From NCBI RefSeq assembly GCF_016741775.1, contig NZ_JAERRK010000017.1, positions 62,001-126,000 on the forward strand: a DNA stretch of 64,000 bases. The letters run 5' to 3'. The stretch comes from Streptomyces actinomycinicus. Its GTDB lineage: Bacteria; Actinomycetota; Actinomycetes; Streptomycetales; Streptomycetaceae. Below, in pieces: positions 9,270 to 17,604 of the stretch. Position numbers and translations under genes: made by a program. Under the pieces are notes generated by a model. That model ran no database searches. It was not told the origin of the DNA and saw only the letters and a program-made list of their open reading frames with translations. The number at the start of each line of letters is the position of its first letter. Positions within the stretch are counted from its first letter, which is position 1.

Positions 9270-10283
9270 CTACCGCTGCCGGTGGTCGTACGGGTAGCCG
9301 TTTTGGTCGTACTGCTGCTCGGGGTACTGCTCGTGCTGCTGGTACTGCTGCTCGGGGTACTGCTGGTACTGCTCCTGCGGGTACGGCTGCCCGTCGTACT
9401 GCTGCTGCGGGTGCTGCTGCGGGTGCTGCTGCTGCGGGTGCTGCTGCTGGCCGTAGTACTGGTTGTCGTGGCCGCCCTGGTTCCAGTACTGCTGCTCGGG
9501 CCGCTGCCCGTAGGGCTGTTCCGGCTCGTAGGGCTGTTCCGGCTCGATGCGGCGCAGGCGGGTCGTGGCGTCGTCCATGACCGGGGGCTGCGAGTACTGC
9601 GCCTGCTGGTGCTGCGGCTGCTGGGGGGCCTGCCGCTGCGGGGTCTCCGGCCGGGCGGCGGCCTTCTTGTTCTTGCCACGGGCCCGCAGGAACTCGATCG
9701 CGATCGGGATCACCGAGACGAGGACGATCAGGATGAGGATCGCCTCGATGTTGTCCTTGACGAAGGCGTGCTTGCCGAGCCAGGAGCCGAGCAGGGTGAC
9801 GCCCGCGCCCCAGAGGACGCCGCCGACGACGTTGAAGGTCAGGAACGAGCGGTACTTCATGCCGCTGACGCCCGCGATGATCGGCGTGAAGGTGCGCACG
9901 ACGGGCACGAAGCGGGCGAGGACCAGGGACTTCGGGCCGTACTTCTCGAAGAACTCGTGCGCCTTGGTGACGTTCTCCTGCTTGAACAGCCGCGAGTCCG
10001 GGCGGTTGAACAGGGACGGACCGACCTTCTTGCCGAACATGTAGCCCGCCTGGTCACCGAGGATCGCGGCGACGCAGATCAGCGCGATGGCGCCCCACAG
10101 CGGGAAGTCCAGGTCCCCGGACGTGATCAGCAGACCGCAGGTGAACAGCAGCGAGTCACCCGGCAGGAAGAAGCCGATGAGCAGGCCGGACTCGGCGAAG
10201 ACGATGAGCAGCAGGCCCCAGATGCTGTACGTGTCGAGGAGATAGTTGGGATCGAGCCAGCTCGGGCCGAGGGCGAGTGTCAT
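9270..10283 (-). CDS. DedA family membrane protein with Gln/Tyr-rich tail
   Basis: DedA/SNARE-associated family proteins are polytopic and linked to membrane lipid scrambling and proton-motive-force maintenance. Residues 1 to about 205 show the family core, including FFLPGDSLLF, the glycine-rich GDQAGYMFGKKVG and RFVPVVRTFTPIIAGVSGM. The last 110 or so residues form a hydrophilic, disordered tail very rich in Gln, Tyr, Pro and Glu with repeated EQYPEQQY-like units, unusual for the family. The ATG at 10283 has AGGAG about ten bases upstream. tipA lies upstream on the same strand, separated by a strong hairpin. Confidence 0.9.
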   Translation of the reverse strand: MTLALGPSWLDPNYLLDTYSIWGLLLIVFAESGLLIGFFLPGDSLLFTCGLLITSGDLDFPLWGAIALICVAAILGDQAGYMFGKKVGPSLFNRPDSRLFKQENVTKAHEFFEKYGPKSLVLARFVPVVRTFTPIIAGVSGMKYRSFLTFNVVGGVLWGAGVTLLGSWLGKHAFVKDNIEAILILIVLVSVIPIAIEFLRARGKNKKAAARPETPQRQAPQQPQHQQAQYSQPPVMDDATTRLRRIEPEQPYEPEQPYGQRPEQQYWNQGGHDNQYYGQQQHPQQQHPQQHPQQQYDGQPYPQEQYQQYPEQQYQQHEQYPEQQYDQNGYPYDHRQR

Positions 10284-10463
10284 CACGGGTCCGGGCTCCT
10301 GACGGGGGAAGGCGGGTGCGGCGGCTGGACGTCGCTGGTGCCGCACAAAGCTACCAACGTGATGCGACCGCCCCAGGTTCCACCGGTGGCTTCCAGGATG
10401 CACTCCGCCGGGACCTGGTCAAAGCCGTGACCCGGCCGAGGAGCGCGCTGGGGCACGGCGGTG

Positions 10464-10494
10464 GTCCCGGCCCGGGGCGAGCCCGGGCCAGGAC
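10464..10494 (-). terminator. Hairpin terminator of tipA
   Basis: GGCCCGGG (10469-10476) pairs with CCCGGGCC (10482-10489) around GCGAG, and flanking GTCC/GGAC extends the stem past one mismatch. It starts two bases after the tipA stop codon, before dedA. Confidence 0.7.
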
Positions 10495-10495
10495 G

Positions 10496-10933
10496 TCACG
10501 ACGGGGTGTGCCGGGCCCCGTTCGCCACGATGGCGTCCCGCATGTACACGGCCAGACCGGCGCGGACGGCCTCGTACGTCGCGGTGAAGCGCTCGTCGGC
10601 GACGTACATCTCGCCCAGGCAGGTGTGCATCTCGTGCGAGCAGTCGTAGTACGCGCCCGCGATGAACCTGCGGTGGTCCTCGGCGACGTCCATGGCCGCC
10701 TCGGAGTCCGCGGGCACACCCTCGGCCAGCAGGCCGGCCATCCGGCGGTGGATCGCGTCCATCTCGCCGTTGATCCGCTTCCAGTCCTCCTTGGTGTACG
10801 AAGCGGTCCGGTGCTGCGACTGCCGGTAGGCCTCGGTGTCGCCCCAGCGCTCCCGGATCTCGTCGGCGTACTGCTCCGGATCGTGGTCGCCGAAGACCTC
10901 GAACTTCTCCTCCGGCGTGAGGTCGATGCCCAT
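10496..10933 (-). CDS. tipA: TipAS, internal in-frame translation product of tipA
   Basis: In known tipA genes, an internal start makes TipAS, the drug-binding domain alone, in large excess over TipAL as a thiopeptide sink. Here Met110 (ATG at 10933, MGIDLTPEEKFEVFGD) sits exactly at the domain boundary, giving 145 residues with both cysteines. Production of the short form in this strain is inferred from homology. Confidence 0.7.
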   Translation of the reverse strand: MGIDLTPEEKFEVFGDHDPEQYADEIRERWGDTEAYRQSQHRTASYTKEDWKRINGEMDAIHRRMAGLLAEGVPADSEAAMDVAEDHRRFIAGAYYDCSHEMHTCLGEMYVADERFTATYEAVRAGLAVYMRDAIVANGARHTPS

Positions 10934-11260
10934 TTTCTGCGCCTCCATGGCGTGCTCCACGGCCGCGGCCATCTTCTGCAGTTGCTCGATCCGGACGGTC
11001 AGCAGCCGGTGCTGGCGGCGCAGGTGCGCCCGCGGGTCCGCGGCCGGATCGTCGAGCAGGACCGCGACCTCGTCGAGCGGGAAGCCGAGTTCCCGGTAGA
11101 ACAGGATCTGCTGGAGCCGGTCGAGGTCGGCGTCGGTGTAGCGCCGGTGGCCGGCGTGCGTCCGCTCGCCGGGCACGAGCAGGCCGATCTCGTCGTAGTG
11201 GTGCAGGGTGCGCACCGTGATGCCGGCGAACCCCGCGACCTGTCCCACGGAGTAGCTCAC
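10496..11260 (-). CDS. tipA: Thiostrepton-responsive MerR-family regulator TipAL
   Basis: Drug-sensing transcription activator that covalently captures thiopeptide antibiotics and activates its own promoter. Residues 1-75 form the MerR winged helix (SYSVGQVAGFAGITVRTLHHYDEIGLL is split here only for length), then comes a coiled coil to about residue 105. The C-terminal TipAS drug-binding domain follows, with Cys207 and Cys214; Cys214 corresponds to the known thiostrepton attachment residue. The GTG start at 11260 has AAGGAG six bases upstream. The length of 254 residues matches the family. The promoter with its 19-bp spacer is recognisable upstream. Family knowledge is strong for this gene; I inferred the function from sequence alone. 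Confidence 0.96.
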   Translation of the reverse strand: MSYSVGQVAGFAGITVRTLHHYDEIGLLVPGERTHAGHRRYTDADLDRLQQILFYRELGFPLDEVAVLLDDPAADPRAHLRRQHRLLTVRIEQLQKMAAAVEHAMEAQKMGIDLTPEEKFEVFGDHDPEQYADEIRERWGDTEAYRQSQHRTASYTKEDWKRINGEMDAIHRRMAGLLAEGVPADSEAAMDVAEDHRRFIAGAYYDCSHEMHTCLGEMYVADERFTATYEAVRAGLAVYMRDAIVANGARHTPS

Positions 11261-11289
11261 TTTCCGCTCCTTCGGTCGGTACGCACTCC

Positions 11290-11320
11290 ACGCTGACGCC
11301 TTACGCGGCGTGAGGTGCAA
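11290..11320 (-). promoter_or_regulatory. tipA promoter with MerR-type 19-bp spacer and TipAL operator
   Basis: On the minus strand, TTGCAC (11320-11315) and CAGCGT (11295-11290) are separated by exactly 19 bp, the over-long spacer typical of MerR-family promoters and, from memory, the same hexamers as the S. lividans ptipA. The imperfect inverted repeat CCTTACG-CGG-CGTGAGG (11299-11315) fills the spacer and is the expected TipAL site. Transcription should begin near 11283. Confidence 0.85.
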
Positions 11321-11393
11321 GCCGCGTTCCCTTCCGGGGTGCGCTGCGGACATTCGGGATGTTGGGTGCGTTTTGTCCGCTTATGGTGAGCCC

Positions 11394-12680
11394 GTGGCCC
11401 AGGACACGACGCAGCAGGCGCCCCCGAGCGCGCCCACGGCCCCGGCACGGGCCCTGCTGCCGTTCATCCTGCCTGCCGCCGCCGTGGGCGTGACCGCGAG
11501 CCTGGTCTTCGTCGGGGCGAGCACGGCGGCGGAGCAGCTCCAGCACCTGCTGTGGGGACCGCTGCCGGACGCGCTCGGAGTGGGGCGCTACTCGGTGCTG
11601 TGGATGTTCGTGATGCTCCTCGCGACCGGGATCGCCGTCGGGCTGGTGGTCTGGAAGGTCCCCGGGCACGCGGGTCCCGATCCGGCCACCATCGGCCTGG
11701 ACGCGCCGGTCATGCCACCGGCGGTGCTGCCCGGCCTGGTACTGGCCACCATGCTGATGCTGGCCGGCGGCCCGAGCCTCGGCCCGGAGAACCCGATCAT
11801 CGCCGCGAACGTGGGACTCGCGGCCTGGCTCGGCGGGCGGCTGATGCCCCGGACGCCCGGCGCGCTGTGGCCGGCGCTGGCCGAGGCGGCGACGCTCGGC
11901 GCGCTGTTCGGCACACCGGTGGCTGCGGCGCTGGTCATCACCGAGGCGCTGACCGGCCGGCCGATGCAGGGCAGGCTGTGGGACAACCTGTTCGCGCCGC
12001 TGGCCGCCGGTGCGTTCGGGGCGATGACGACCACCCTGGTGTCCCACCCCACCTTCGAACTGAGCCTCCCGCCCCTGGGCCGGGTCGACGGCGGGGACAT
12101 GCTGTCGGCCGTCGTGGTCGCCTCGGCGGCCGCGCTGCTCGGCATGTGTGCCGTCCGCGCCTTCCCGTACGTCCACACGGCCTTCCACCGGCTGCGCCAC
12201 CCGATGCTGATGCTCCCGGCGGGCGGGCTCGTCCTGGGCGCCCTGGCGGCCCTGGGCGGCCGTCTGACGCTGTTCAAGGGACTGTCGGAGGTCGATGAGC
12301 TGGCCCGCGACCCGGAGGGGTGGTCGGCCGGGCAGTTCGCCGTGATGACGGTGGTGAAGCTGGCCGCGCTGCTCGTCGCCGCGTCCTGCGGCTTCCGGGG
12401 CGGCCGGATCTTCCCCGCGGTCTTCGTCGGCACCGCCTTCGGTCTGTGCGCCCATGCGCTCGTCCCGGGCGTGCAACCCGCGGCGGGCGTTGCGGCAGGA
12501 GTGCTGGGCATGCTCCTGGCGGTCACCCGGCAGGGCTGGGTGAGCCTGTTCACGGCCGCGGCACTGATCGAATCGCCCGGGATCCTCGCCCTGTTGTGCG
12601 TCGCCTCACTGCCGGCCTGGCTGCTGGTGACGGGCCGTCCGCAGATGCAGTTGCACCCGGACGGCACCCCGGTCCGCTGA
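11394..12680 (+). CDS. ClC-family chloride channel / transporter
   Basis: Polytopic ClC protein of 428 residues that moves chloride, possibly in exchange for protons. The conserved anion-pore segments are recognisable: GPSLGPENP (the GxEGP region with its glutamate) and GFRGGRIFPAVFVG (the GxFxP region). The in-frame GTG at 11394 gives the N-terminus VAQDTTQQAPP, with a hydrophobic helix from about residue 22. No good ribosome site precedes it, so the start is uncertain. It is divergent from tipA and only 27 bp upstream of the glutamate decarboxylase gene, which suggests a two-gene operon. Confidence 0.85.
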   Translation: MAQDTTQQAPPSAPTAPARALLPFILPAAAVGVTASLVFVGASTAAEQLQHLLWGPLPDALGVGRYSVLWMFVMLLATGIAVGLVVWKVPGHAGPDPATIGLDAPVMPPAVLPGLVLATMLMLAGGPSLGPENPIIAANVGLAAWLGGRLMPRTPGALWPALAEAATLGALFGTPVAAALVITEALTGRPMQGRLWDNLFAPLAAGAFGAMTTTLVSHPTFELSLPPLGRVDGGDMLSAVVVASAAALLGMCAVRAFPYVHTAFHRLRHPMLMLPAGGLVLGALAALGGRLTLFKGLSEVDELARDPEGWSAGQFAVMTVVKLAALLVAASCGFRGGRIFPAVFVGTAFGLCAHALVPGVQPAAGVAAGVLGMLLAVTRQGWVSLFTAAALIESPGILALLCVASLPAWLLVTGRPQMQLHPDGTPVR

Positions 12681-12707
12681 TCCCTTCTTCCCCCCGGAGG
12701 CACACCC

Positions 12708-14114
12708 ATGGCCCTGCACAAAGGTCCCGCCGAGCACGAGGAACGGACGCTGTCGGTCAACCCCTTCTTCGGGGAGGCCAACCCCGTCGGCGGCATGACC
12801 GAGGCCCCGCCCACGCACCGGCTCCCGGACACCCCGCTGCCGCCGTCCACGGCGTACCAGCTGGTGCACGACGAGCTGATGCTGGACGGCAACTCGCGGC
12901 TGAACCTGGCCACCTTCGTCACCACCTGGATGGAGCCGCAGGCCGGGGTGCTGATGGCGGAGTGCCGGGACAAGAACATGATCGACAAGGACGAGTACCC
13001 GCGCACGGCCGAGCTGGAGCGGCGCTGTGTGGCGATGCTCGCCGACCTGTGGAACGCGCCGGACCCGGCGGCGGCCGTGGGCTGTTCGACGACCGGCTCC
13101 AGCGAGGCGTGCATGCTCGCCGGGATGGCGTTGAAGCGGCGCTGGGCGACACGGAACGCCGACCGCTACCCCGGCGCGCGGCCCAACCTGGTCATGGGCG
13201 TCAACGTCCAGGTGTGCTGGGAGAAGTTCTGCAACTTCTGGGAGGTGGAGGCCCGGCTGGTGCCCATGGAGGGCGACCGCTTCCACCTGGACCCGCAGGC
13301 CGCCGCGGAGCTGTGCGACGAGAACACCATCGGCGTGGTCGGCGTCCTCGGCTCGACCTTCGACGGGTCCTACGAGCCGGTCGCCGAGCTGTGCGCCGCC
13401 CTGGACGCCCTCCAGGAGCGCACCGGCCTCGACGTCCCGGTGCACGTGGACGCGGCCTCCGGCGGCATGGTGGCGCCCTTCCTGGACCAGGACCTGGTGT
13501 GGGACTTCCGGCTGCCGCGAGTGGCGTCGATCAACACCTCCGGGCACAAGTACGGGCTGGTCTACCCCGGGGTGGGCTGGGCGCTGTGGCGGGACAGGGA
13601 GGCCCTGCCGGAGGAGCTGGTCTTCCGGGTCAACTACCTGGGCGGGGACATGCCGACCTTCGCGCTCAACTTCTCCCGGCCCGGTGCCCAGGTGGTCGCG
13701 CAGTACTACACGTTCCTGCGGCTGGGCCGCGACGGCTACCGGGCGGTGCAGCAGTCGACCCGGGACGTCGCGGTCTCGCTCGCCGGCCGGATCGCGGAAC
13801 TCGGCGACTTCCGGCTGCTCACGCACGGGGACCAGCTGCCGGTGTTCGCGCTCACCACGGCCGACGACGTCACGTCGTACGACGTGTTCGACGTCTCCCG
13901 GCGGCTGCGCGAGAGCGGCTGGCTGGTGCCCGCGTACACCTTCCCGGCCAACCGGGAGGACCTGTCCGTGCTGCGGATCGTGTGCCGCAACGGCTTCTCC
14001 CACGACCTGGCCGACCTGTTCCTCGCCGACCTGGCCCGCCTGCTGCCCGCCCTGCGCCGGCAGCCGCACCCCCTGACCCGGGACAAGGAGGCGGCCACCG
14101 GGTTCCACCACTAG
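12708..14114 (+). CDS. gadB: Glutamate decarboxylase
   Basis: PLP enzyme that converts glutamate to GABA and consumes a cytoplasmic proton. The 468-residue product has the PLP lysine K281 in NTSGHKYGLVYPGVGW and the upstream cofactor-binding HVDAASGGMVAPF. The N-terminus SVNPFFGEANP is typical of GadB. The ATG at 12708 has a GGAGG site about ten bases upstream. It follows the ClC gene closely. No glutamate/GABA antiporter gene is next to it. Confidence 0.95.
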   Translation: MALHKGPAEHEERTLSVNPFFGEANPVGGMTEAPPTHRLPDTPLPPSTAYQLVHDELMLDGNSRLNLATFVTTWMEPQAGVLMAECRDKNMIDKDEYPRTAELERRCVAMLADLWNAPDPAAAVGCSTTGSSEACMLAGMALKRRWATRNADRYPGARPNLVMGVNVQVCWEKFCNFWEVEARLVPMEGDRFHLDPQAAAELCDENTIGVVGVLGSTFDGSYEPVAELCAALDALQERTGLDVPVHVDAASGGMVAPFLDQDLVWDFRLPRVASINTSGHKYGLVYPGVGWALWRDREALPEELVFRVNYLGGDMPTFALNFSRPGAQVVAQYYTFLRLGRDGYRAVQQSTRDVAVSLAGRIAELGDFRLLTHGDQLPVFALTTADDVTSYDVFDVSRRLRESGWLVPAYTFPANREDLSVLRIVCRNGFSHDLADLFLADLARLLPALRRQPHPLTRDKEAATGFHH

Positions 14115-14166
14115 GTGATGGCCGGGGTCATCGCCGTACGGCCGCCGGCCCGTTCCGGCGCACGGG

Positions 14167-14706
14167 CTATCCGGCCTGCTCCAGGGCCACCAGTTCGAAC
14201 GCCGTCTTCCCGTCCAGCGACTCGCGGATGATGTCGGCGTGGCCGGCGTGCCGGGCCGTCTCGCGGATCAGGTGCAGACACAGCCAGCGCAGCGAGACGC
14301 GGCCCTCCGGCGGGAACCAGGGGTCCGGCGGCAGCGGGAAGGTGTCGTCCAGGCTGGGCGCGGAGCGGATGAACTTCTCGGTCTCCGCGGCCACCTGCTC
14401 CCAGTACGCCAGCTGCGAGGCGACCGTCTCGTCGCCGACCAGCTGGAACGTCTCGTGCCAGTTCGACTCGTCCCGCTGCACCCGCGGCGGCTCCTGCCGG
14501 GCCCGGGCGAGCCAGCCCTGTTCCACCTCGGCGACGTGTTTGAGCAGCCCGCCCAGGGACAGCTCGCTGGCGCTCGGCCGGGTACGGGCCTGCTCCTCGG
14601 TCAGCCCGAGCAGCGCCCGGCGGATCCCGCCGCGCTGTTCCTCGATGAACGCGAGCAGCGCTCCCCGCTCGTCGCCCTTCGCCTCCGCCGGAACGTGCAT
14701 GACCAT
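14167..14706 (-). CDS. DinB/DUF664-family protein
   Basis: Four-helix-bundle protein of the DinB/YfiT superfamily; related actinobacterial proteins are thiol-dependent (mycothiol or bacillithiol) S-transferases or hydrolases. The 179-residue product shows the spaced histidines expected for metal binding: LLKHVAEVEQGW, NWHETF and ETARHAGHADIIRE. The ATG at 14706 has AAGG upstream; a second ATG at 14700 is possible. It converges on gadB with 52 bp between stops. The substrate is unknown. Confidence 0.8.
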   Translation of the reverse strand: MVMHVPAEAKGDERGALLAFIEEQRGGIRRALLGLTEEQARTRPSASELSLGGLLKHVAEVEQGWLARARQEPPRVQRDESNWHETFQLVGDETVASQLAYWEQVAAETEKFIRSAPSLDDTFPLPPDPWFPPEGRVSLRWLCLHLIRETARHAGHADIIRESLDGKTAFELVALEQAG

Positions 14707-14834
14707 GTCCGCCGCCTTTCGCCGGGCTCTTCGCCGGGACCGTTTCCCCGACACGTACGAAGCTACGGCCCATCGAGGTCAGTTGCTGTCCTAAAGGCCC
14801 CGGCGCACCGAAGAAGGTCCTGCGTGCCGAGGAT

Positions 14835-14860
14835 CGGGCCGGCGTATGGGAACCGGCCCG
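14835..14860 (-). terminator. Hairpin terminator of the aldehyde dehydrogenase gene
   Basis: CGGGCCGG (14835-14842) pairs with CCGGCCCG (14853-14860) around a 10-base loop, 22 bases past the stop codon on the minus strand. Confidence 0.6.
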
Positions 14861-14882
14861 ACGGCCCCGGGAACGGGCCCGG

Positions 14883-16343
14883 CTAGAACGGGAATCCGCT
14901 GCGGCCGTGCTGCACGGAGATCCACTTGACCGTGGTGAAGGCCTCCAGCGTCGTCTCGCCGTTGAGGCGCCCCAGACCGGAGTGCTTCTCGCCGCCGAAG
15001 GGCACGATCGGCTCGTCGTGCACGGTGCCGTCGTTCACGTGGAACATGCCGGTGTCGATCCGCTTGGCGAAGGCCACGCCCCGCTCGATGTCACCCGTGT
15101 GGACGGCGCCGCTGAGGCCGTACGGGGTGTCGTTGACGATCCGGACCGCCTCCTCCTCGCCGTCGAACGGGACGAGGAAGACGACGGGGCCGAAGACCTC
15201 CTGCCGGAGCAGCGCGGAGCCGGCCGGCAGGCCGGTCAGCACGGTGGGCTCGACCAGGTTGTCGGTCGTGCCGCCGCGTACCAGGGCGGTGGCGCCCTCG
15301 GCGAGCGCCTGGTCCACGGCGCCCGCGACGGCGTTGGCCTGCGCGGAGTTGATCACCGGGCCGATCACGGTCTCCGGGTCGCGCGGGTCGCCGACCTTGA
15401 GGGTGCGCACCTTGGCGACGAACCTCTCGGTGAACTCGTCCGCGAGGGAGCGGTCCACCAGGACCCGGTTGGCGGCCATGCAGACCTGGCCCTGGTGCAC
15501 GAACCGGCTGAAGACCGCCGCGTCCACCGCGTAGTCGACGTCGGCGTCGTCCAGGACCACCAGGGCGCTGTTGCCGCCCAGTTCGAGGATCGAGCGCTTA
15601 AAGTTCTTGGCGCAGACGGTGGCGACGTGCCGACCGATCTTGTCCGAACCGGTGAAGGATATGACCTTCGGGACCGGATGCTCGATGAACGCGTCGCCGA
15701 TCTCGGCGATGTCGGTGACGACGACGTTGAGCAGGCCGCCCGGCAGCCCGGCCTCCTCGAAGATCTTCGCGATCAGGGTGCCGCCGGCGACCGGGGTGTT
15801 CTGGTGCGGCTTGAGCACCACGCCGTTGCCGAGCGCGAGGGCCGGGGCGACCGACTTCAGCGACAGCAGGAAGGGGAAGTTGAAGGGGCTGATCACGCCC
15901 ACGACGCCGACCGGCACCCGGTAGACGCGGTTCTCCTTGCCGTCGGCCGGGGAGGGCAGGATCTTGCCCTCGGGGCGCAGCGCCAGGTGGATCGACTCGC
16001 GCAGGAACTCCTTGGCGAGGTGGAGTTCGAAGCCGGCCTTCACGCGCGTGCCGCCCAGCTCCGCGATGATCAGGTCGGCTATCTCCTGCTCACGGTCCTC
16101 TATCAGCCGCAGCGCCCGCTCCAGGACCCCGCGGCGGGCGTAGGGGTTGGTCCCGGCCCACTCCTTCTGGGCGCGGGCGGCCGCGCGGTAGGCCTGGTCC
16201 ACCTCGTCGACCGTGGCCACCGTGATCGAGGCCAGCTTCTCGCCGTCGTAGGGATTGAAGTCGATGACGTCCCAGGAGCCGGTGCCCGGTCGCCACTCAC
16301 CGTCGATGTACTGCTGGGCCAGGTCGCTGAAGTAGGACGACAT
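14883..16343 (-). CDS. NAD(P)-dependent aldehyde dehydrogenase (benzaldehyde dehydrogenase-like)
   Basis: Oxidises an aldehyde to the acid. The 486-residue protein has the ALDH catalytic Cys288 in QGQVCMAANR, the general-base glutamate in LELGGNSALV, the cofactor segment GVISPFNFP and the C-terminal PFGGEKHSGLGR. The layout resembles benzaldehyde or vanillin dehydrogenases more than betaine aldehyde dehydrogenases. The ATG at 16343 (MSSYF) has GAGGGA five bases upstream. The substrate cannot be settled from the sequence, and the neighbours give no pathway context. Confidence 0.9.
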   Translation of the reverse strand: MSSYFSDLAQQYIDGEWRPGTGSWDVIDFNPYDGEKLASITVATVDEVDQAYRAAARAQKEWAGTNPYARRGVLERALRLIEDREQEIADLIIAELGGTRVKAGFELHLAKEFLRESIHLALRPEGKILPSPADGKENRVYRVPVGVVGVISPFNFPFLLSLKSVAPALALGNGVVLKPHQNTPVAGGTLIAKIFEEAGLPGGLLNVVVTDIAEIGDAFIEHPVPKVISFTGSDKIGRHVATVCAKNFKRSILELGGNSALVVLDDADVDYAVDAAVFSRFVHQGQVCMAANRVLVDRSLADEFTERFVAKVRTLKVGDPRDPETVIGPVINSAQANAVAGAVDQALAEGATALVRGGTTDNLVEPTVLTGLPAGSALLRQEVFGPVVFLVPFDGEEEAVRIVNDTPYGLSGAVHTGDIERGVAFAKRIDTGMFHVNDGTVHDEPIVPFGGEKHSGLGRLNGETTLEAFTTVKWISVQHGRSGFPF

Positions 16344-16416
16344 GTGATCCCTCAATCACTAGCGGGGCCAGATCCTGGTCACGATCTGATCGCACGTCAT
16401 CGTACTTGCGCATCAA

Positions 16417-16455
16417 GAGAGTTGGAGAAGTCGTATCAGGAGAGTTGGAGAAGTC
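16417..16455. repeat. 16-bp direct duplication of the XRE gene's last codons and stop region
   Basis: GAGAGTTGGAGAAGTC occurs at 16417-16432 and 16440-16455, 23 bp apart. The second copy is the C-terminal coding end (LLQLS) of the XRE gene. On the minus strand the copied block includes a TGA next to it in both places. Confidence 0.9.
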
Positions 16456-17296
16456 CCCGGAGAAGATCCCGGCTCTCGTCCGGGCCCGGGCTGTCCTGCT
16501 GCAGCTCCTTCAGGGCCTGCTCGTACTGGGCGACGTCCTCGCGCTTGTCCAGGTAGAGGGCGCTGGTCAGCTGCTCCAGGTAGACCACGTCGGACAGGTC
16601 CGCGTCGGGGAAGCTGAGAACGGTGAAAGCGCCGCTCTCGCCGGAGTGGCCGCCGAAGCTGAACGGCATGACCTGCAACCGCACGTTGGGGCGCTGGGAG
16701 ACGTCGATCAGGTGCTGGAGCTGGCCGCGCATGACGTCGCGGTCGCCGTAGGGGCGGCGCAGGGCGGCCTCGTCCAGCACGATGTGGAACTCGGGGGCGT
16801 TGTCGGAGAGCAGGTACTTCTGCCGCTCCAGACGCAGCGCGACGCGGCGTTCGACGTCGGCGGTGCTCGCGCCCTTCATGCCGCGCCGGACCACCGCGCG
16901 GGCGTACTCCTCGGTCTGCAGCAGGCCGTGCACGAACTGCACCTCGTACACGCGGATGAGGGACGCGGCGCCCTCCAGGCCCACGTAGGTCGGGAACCAG
17001 CTGGGCAGGACGTCGGTGTAGCTGTGCCACCAGCCCGCCACGTTGGCCTCCCGGGCGAGGGAGAGGAGCGACTCGCGCTCCGCCTCGTCCGTGATGCCGT
17101 AGAGCGTCAGCAGGTCTTCGACGTCCCTGGTCTTGAAGCTCACCCGGCCCAGCTCCATCCGGCTGATCTTCGACTCGGAGGCGCGGATCGAGTAGCCCGC
17201 CGCCTCGCGCGTGATCCCCCGTGCTTCACGCAGTCGCCTGAGTTGCGAGCCGAGCAGCATCCGCCGCACCACCGATCCGGGCTCTCCCGCGCTCAC
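16436..17296 (-). CDS. XRE-family transcriptional regulator with DUF5753 domain
   Basis: DNA-binding regulator of the WhiJ-like class abundant in Streptomyces. The N-terminal helix-turn-helix spans roughly residues 14-70 (LRRLREARGITREAAGY, SESKISRMELGR). The rest is the DUF5753 effector region, including EYARAVVRRG and a C-terminal LEQLTSALYL. The GTG at 17296 has GGGAGG nine bases upstream and replaces a TTG-started extension. Such regulators usually lie beside a DUF397 gene and an ATP-binding anti-sigma-like gene, and both are present just to the right, so the three probably form one module. Confidence 0.88.
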   Translation of the reverse strand: MSAGEPGSVVRRMLLGSQLRRLREARGITREAAGYSIRASESKISRMELGRVSFKTRDVEDLLTLYGITDEAERESLLSLAREANVAGWWHSYTDVLPSWFPTYVGLEGAASLIRVYEVQFVHGLLQTEEYARAVVRRGMKGASTADVERRVALRLERQKYLLSDNAPEFHIVLDEAALRRPYGDRDVMRGQLQHLIDVSQRPNVRLQVMPFSFGGHSGESGAFTVLSFPDADLSDVVYLEQLTSALYLDKREDVAQYEQALKELQQDSPGPDESRDLLRGLLQLS

Positions 17297-17502
17297 GTTC
17301 GCCAGCCTCCCCAACCGTCTTAGGGCCCGCAGTCTGCCACTAAAACACTTCGAGCAGTACTCGTACGGTTACGGAAACGGAAAGAGCCCGGCCGTTTCTG
17401 TCGGGTCCGGACCGGGAAGAGGTCCGGACCTCTGACGGTGGCCGTCGTCAACTTGGCAGAAAAAATGGCCAAGAAGCGGTACGGGCAACCCCATTTCGGT
17501 CG
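17297..17502. other. Intergenic region upstream of the XRE gene
   Basis: No coding signal. It holds the XRE ribosome site (17306-17312) and the leader of the divergent ATP-binding gene. I see no clear -35/-10 pair. Confidence 0.4.
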
Positions 17503-17519
17503 CGTGCACGTGCATCTGC
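17503..17519 (+). promoter_or_regulatory. 17-bp shared promoter element, copy upstream of the ATP-binding gene
   Basis: CGTGCACGTGCATCTGC on the plus strand, ending 85 bp before the ATG at 17605. The same 17 bases occur at the same orientation and nearly the same distance upstream of the DUF397 gene. A second TGCATCTGC follows at 17523-17531. Confidence 0.65.
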
Positions 17520-17604
17520 CCTTGCATCTGCGTGACGCATCCGAAACCATGGTGCCGCGCCACCGCTGCATCGCAACGACCGCGAATTCCCGGGAGTGCC
17601 TCGC

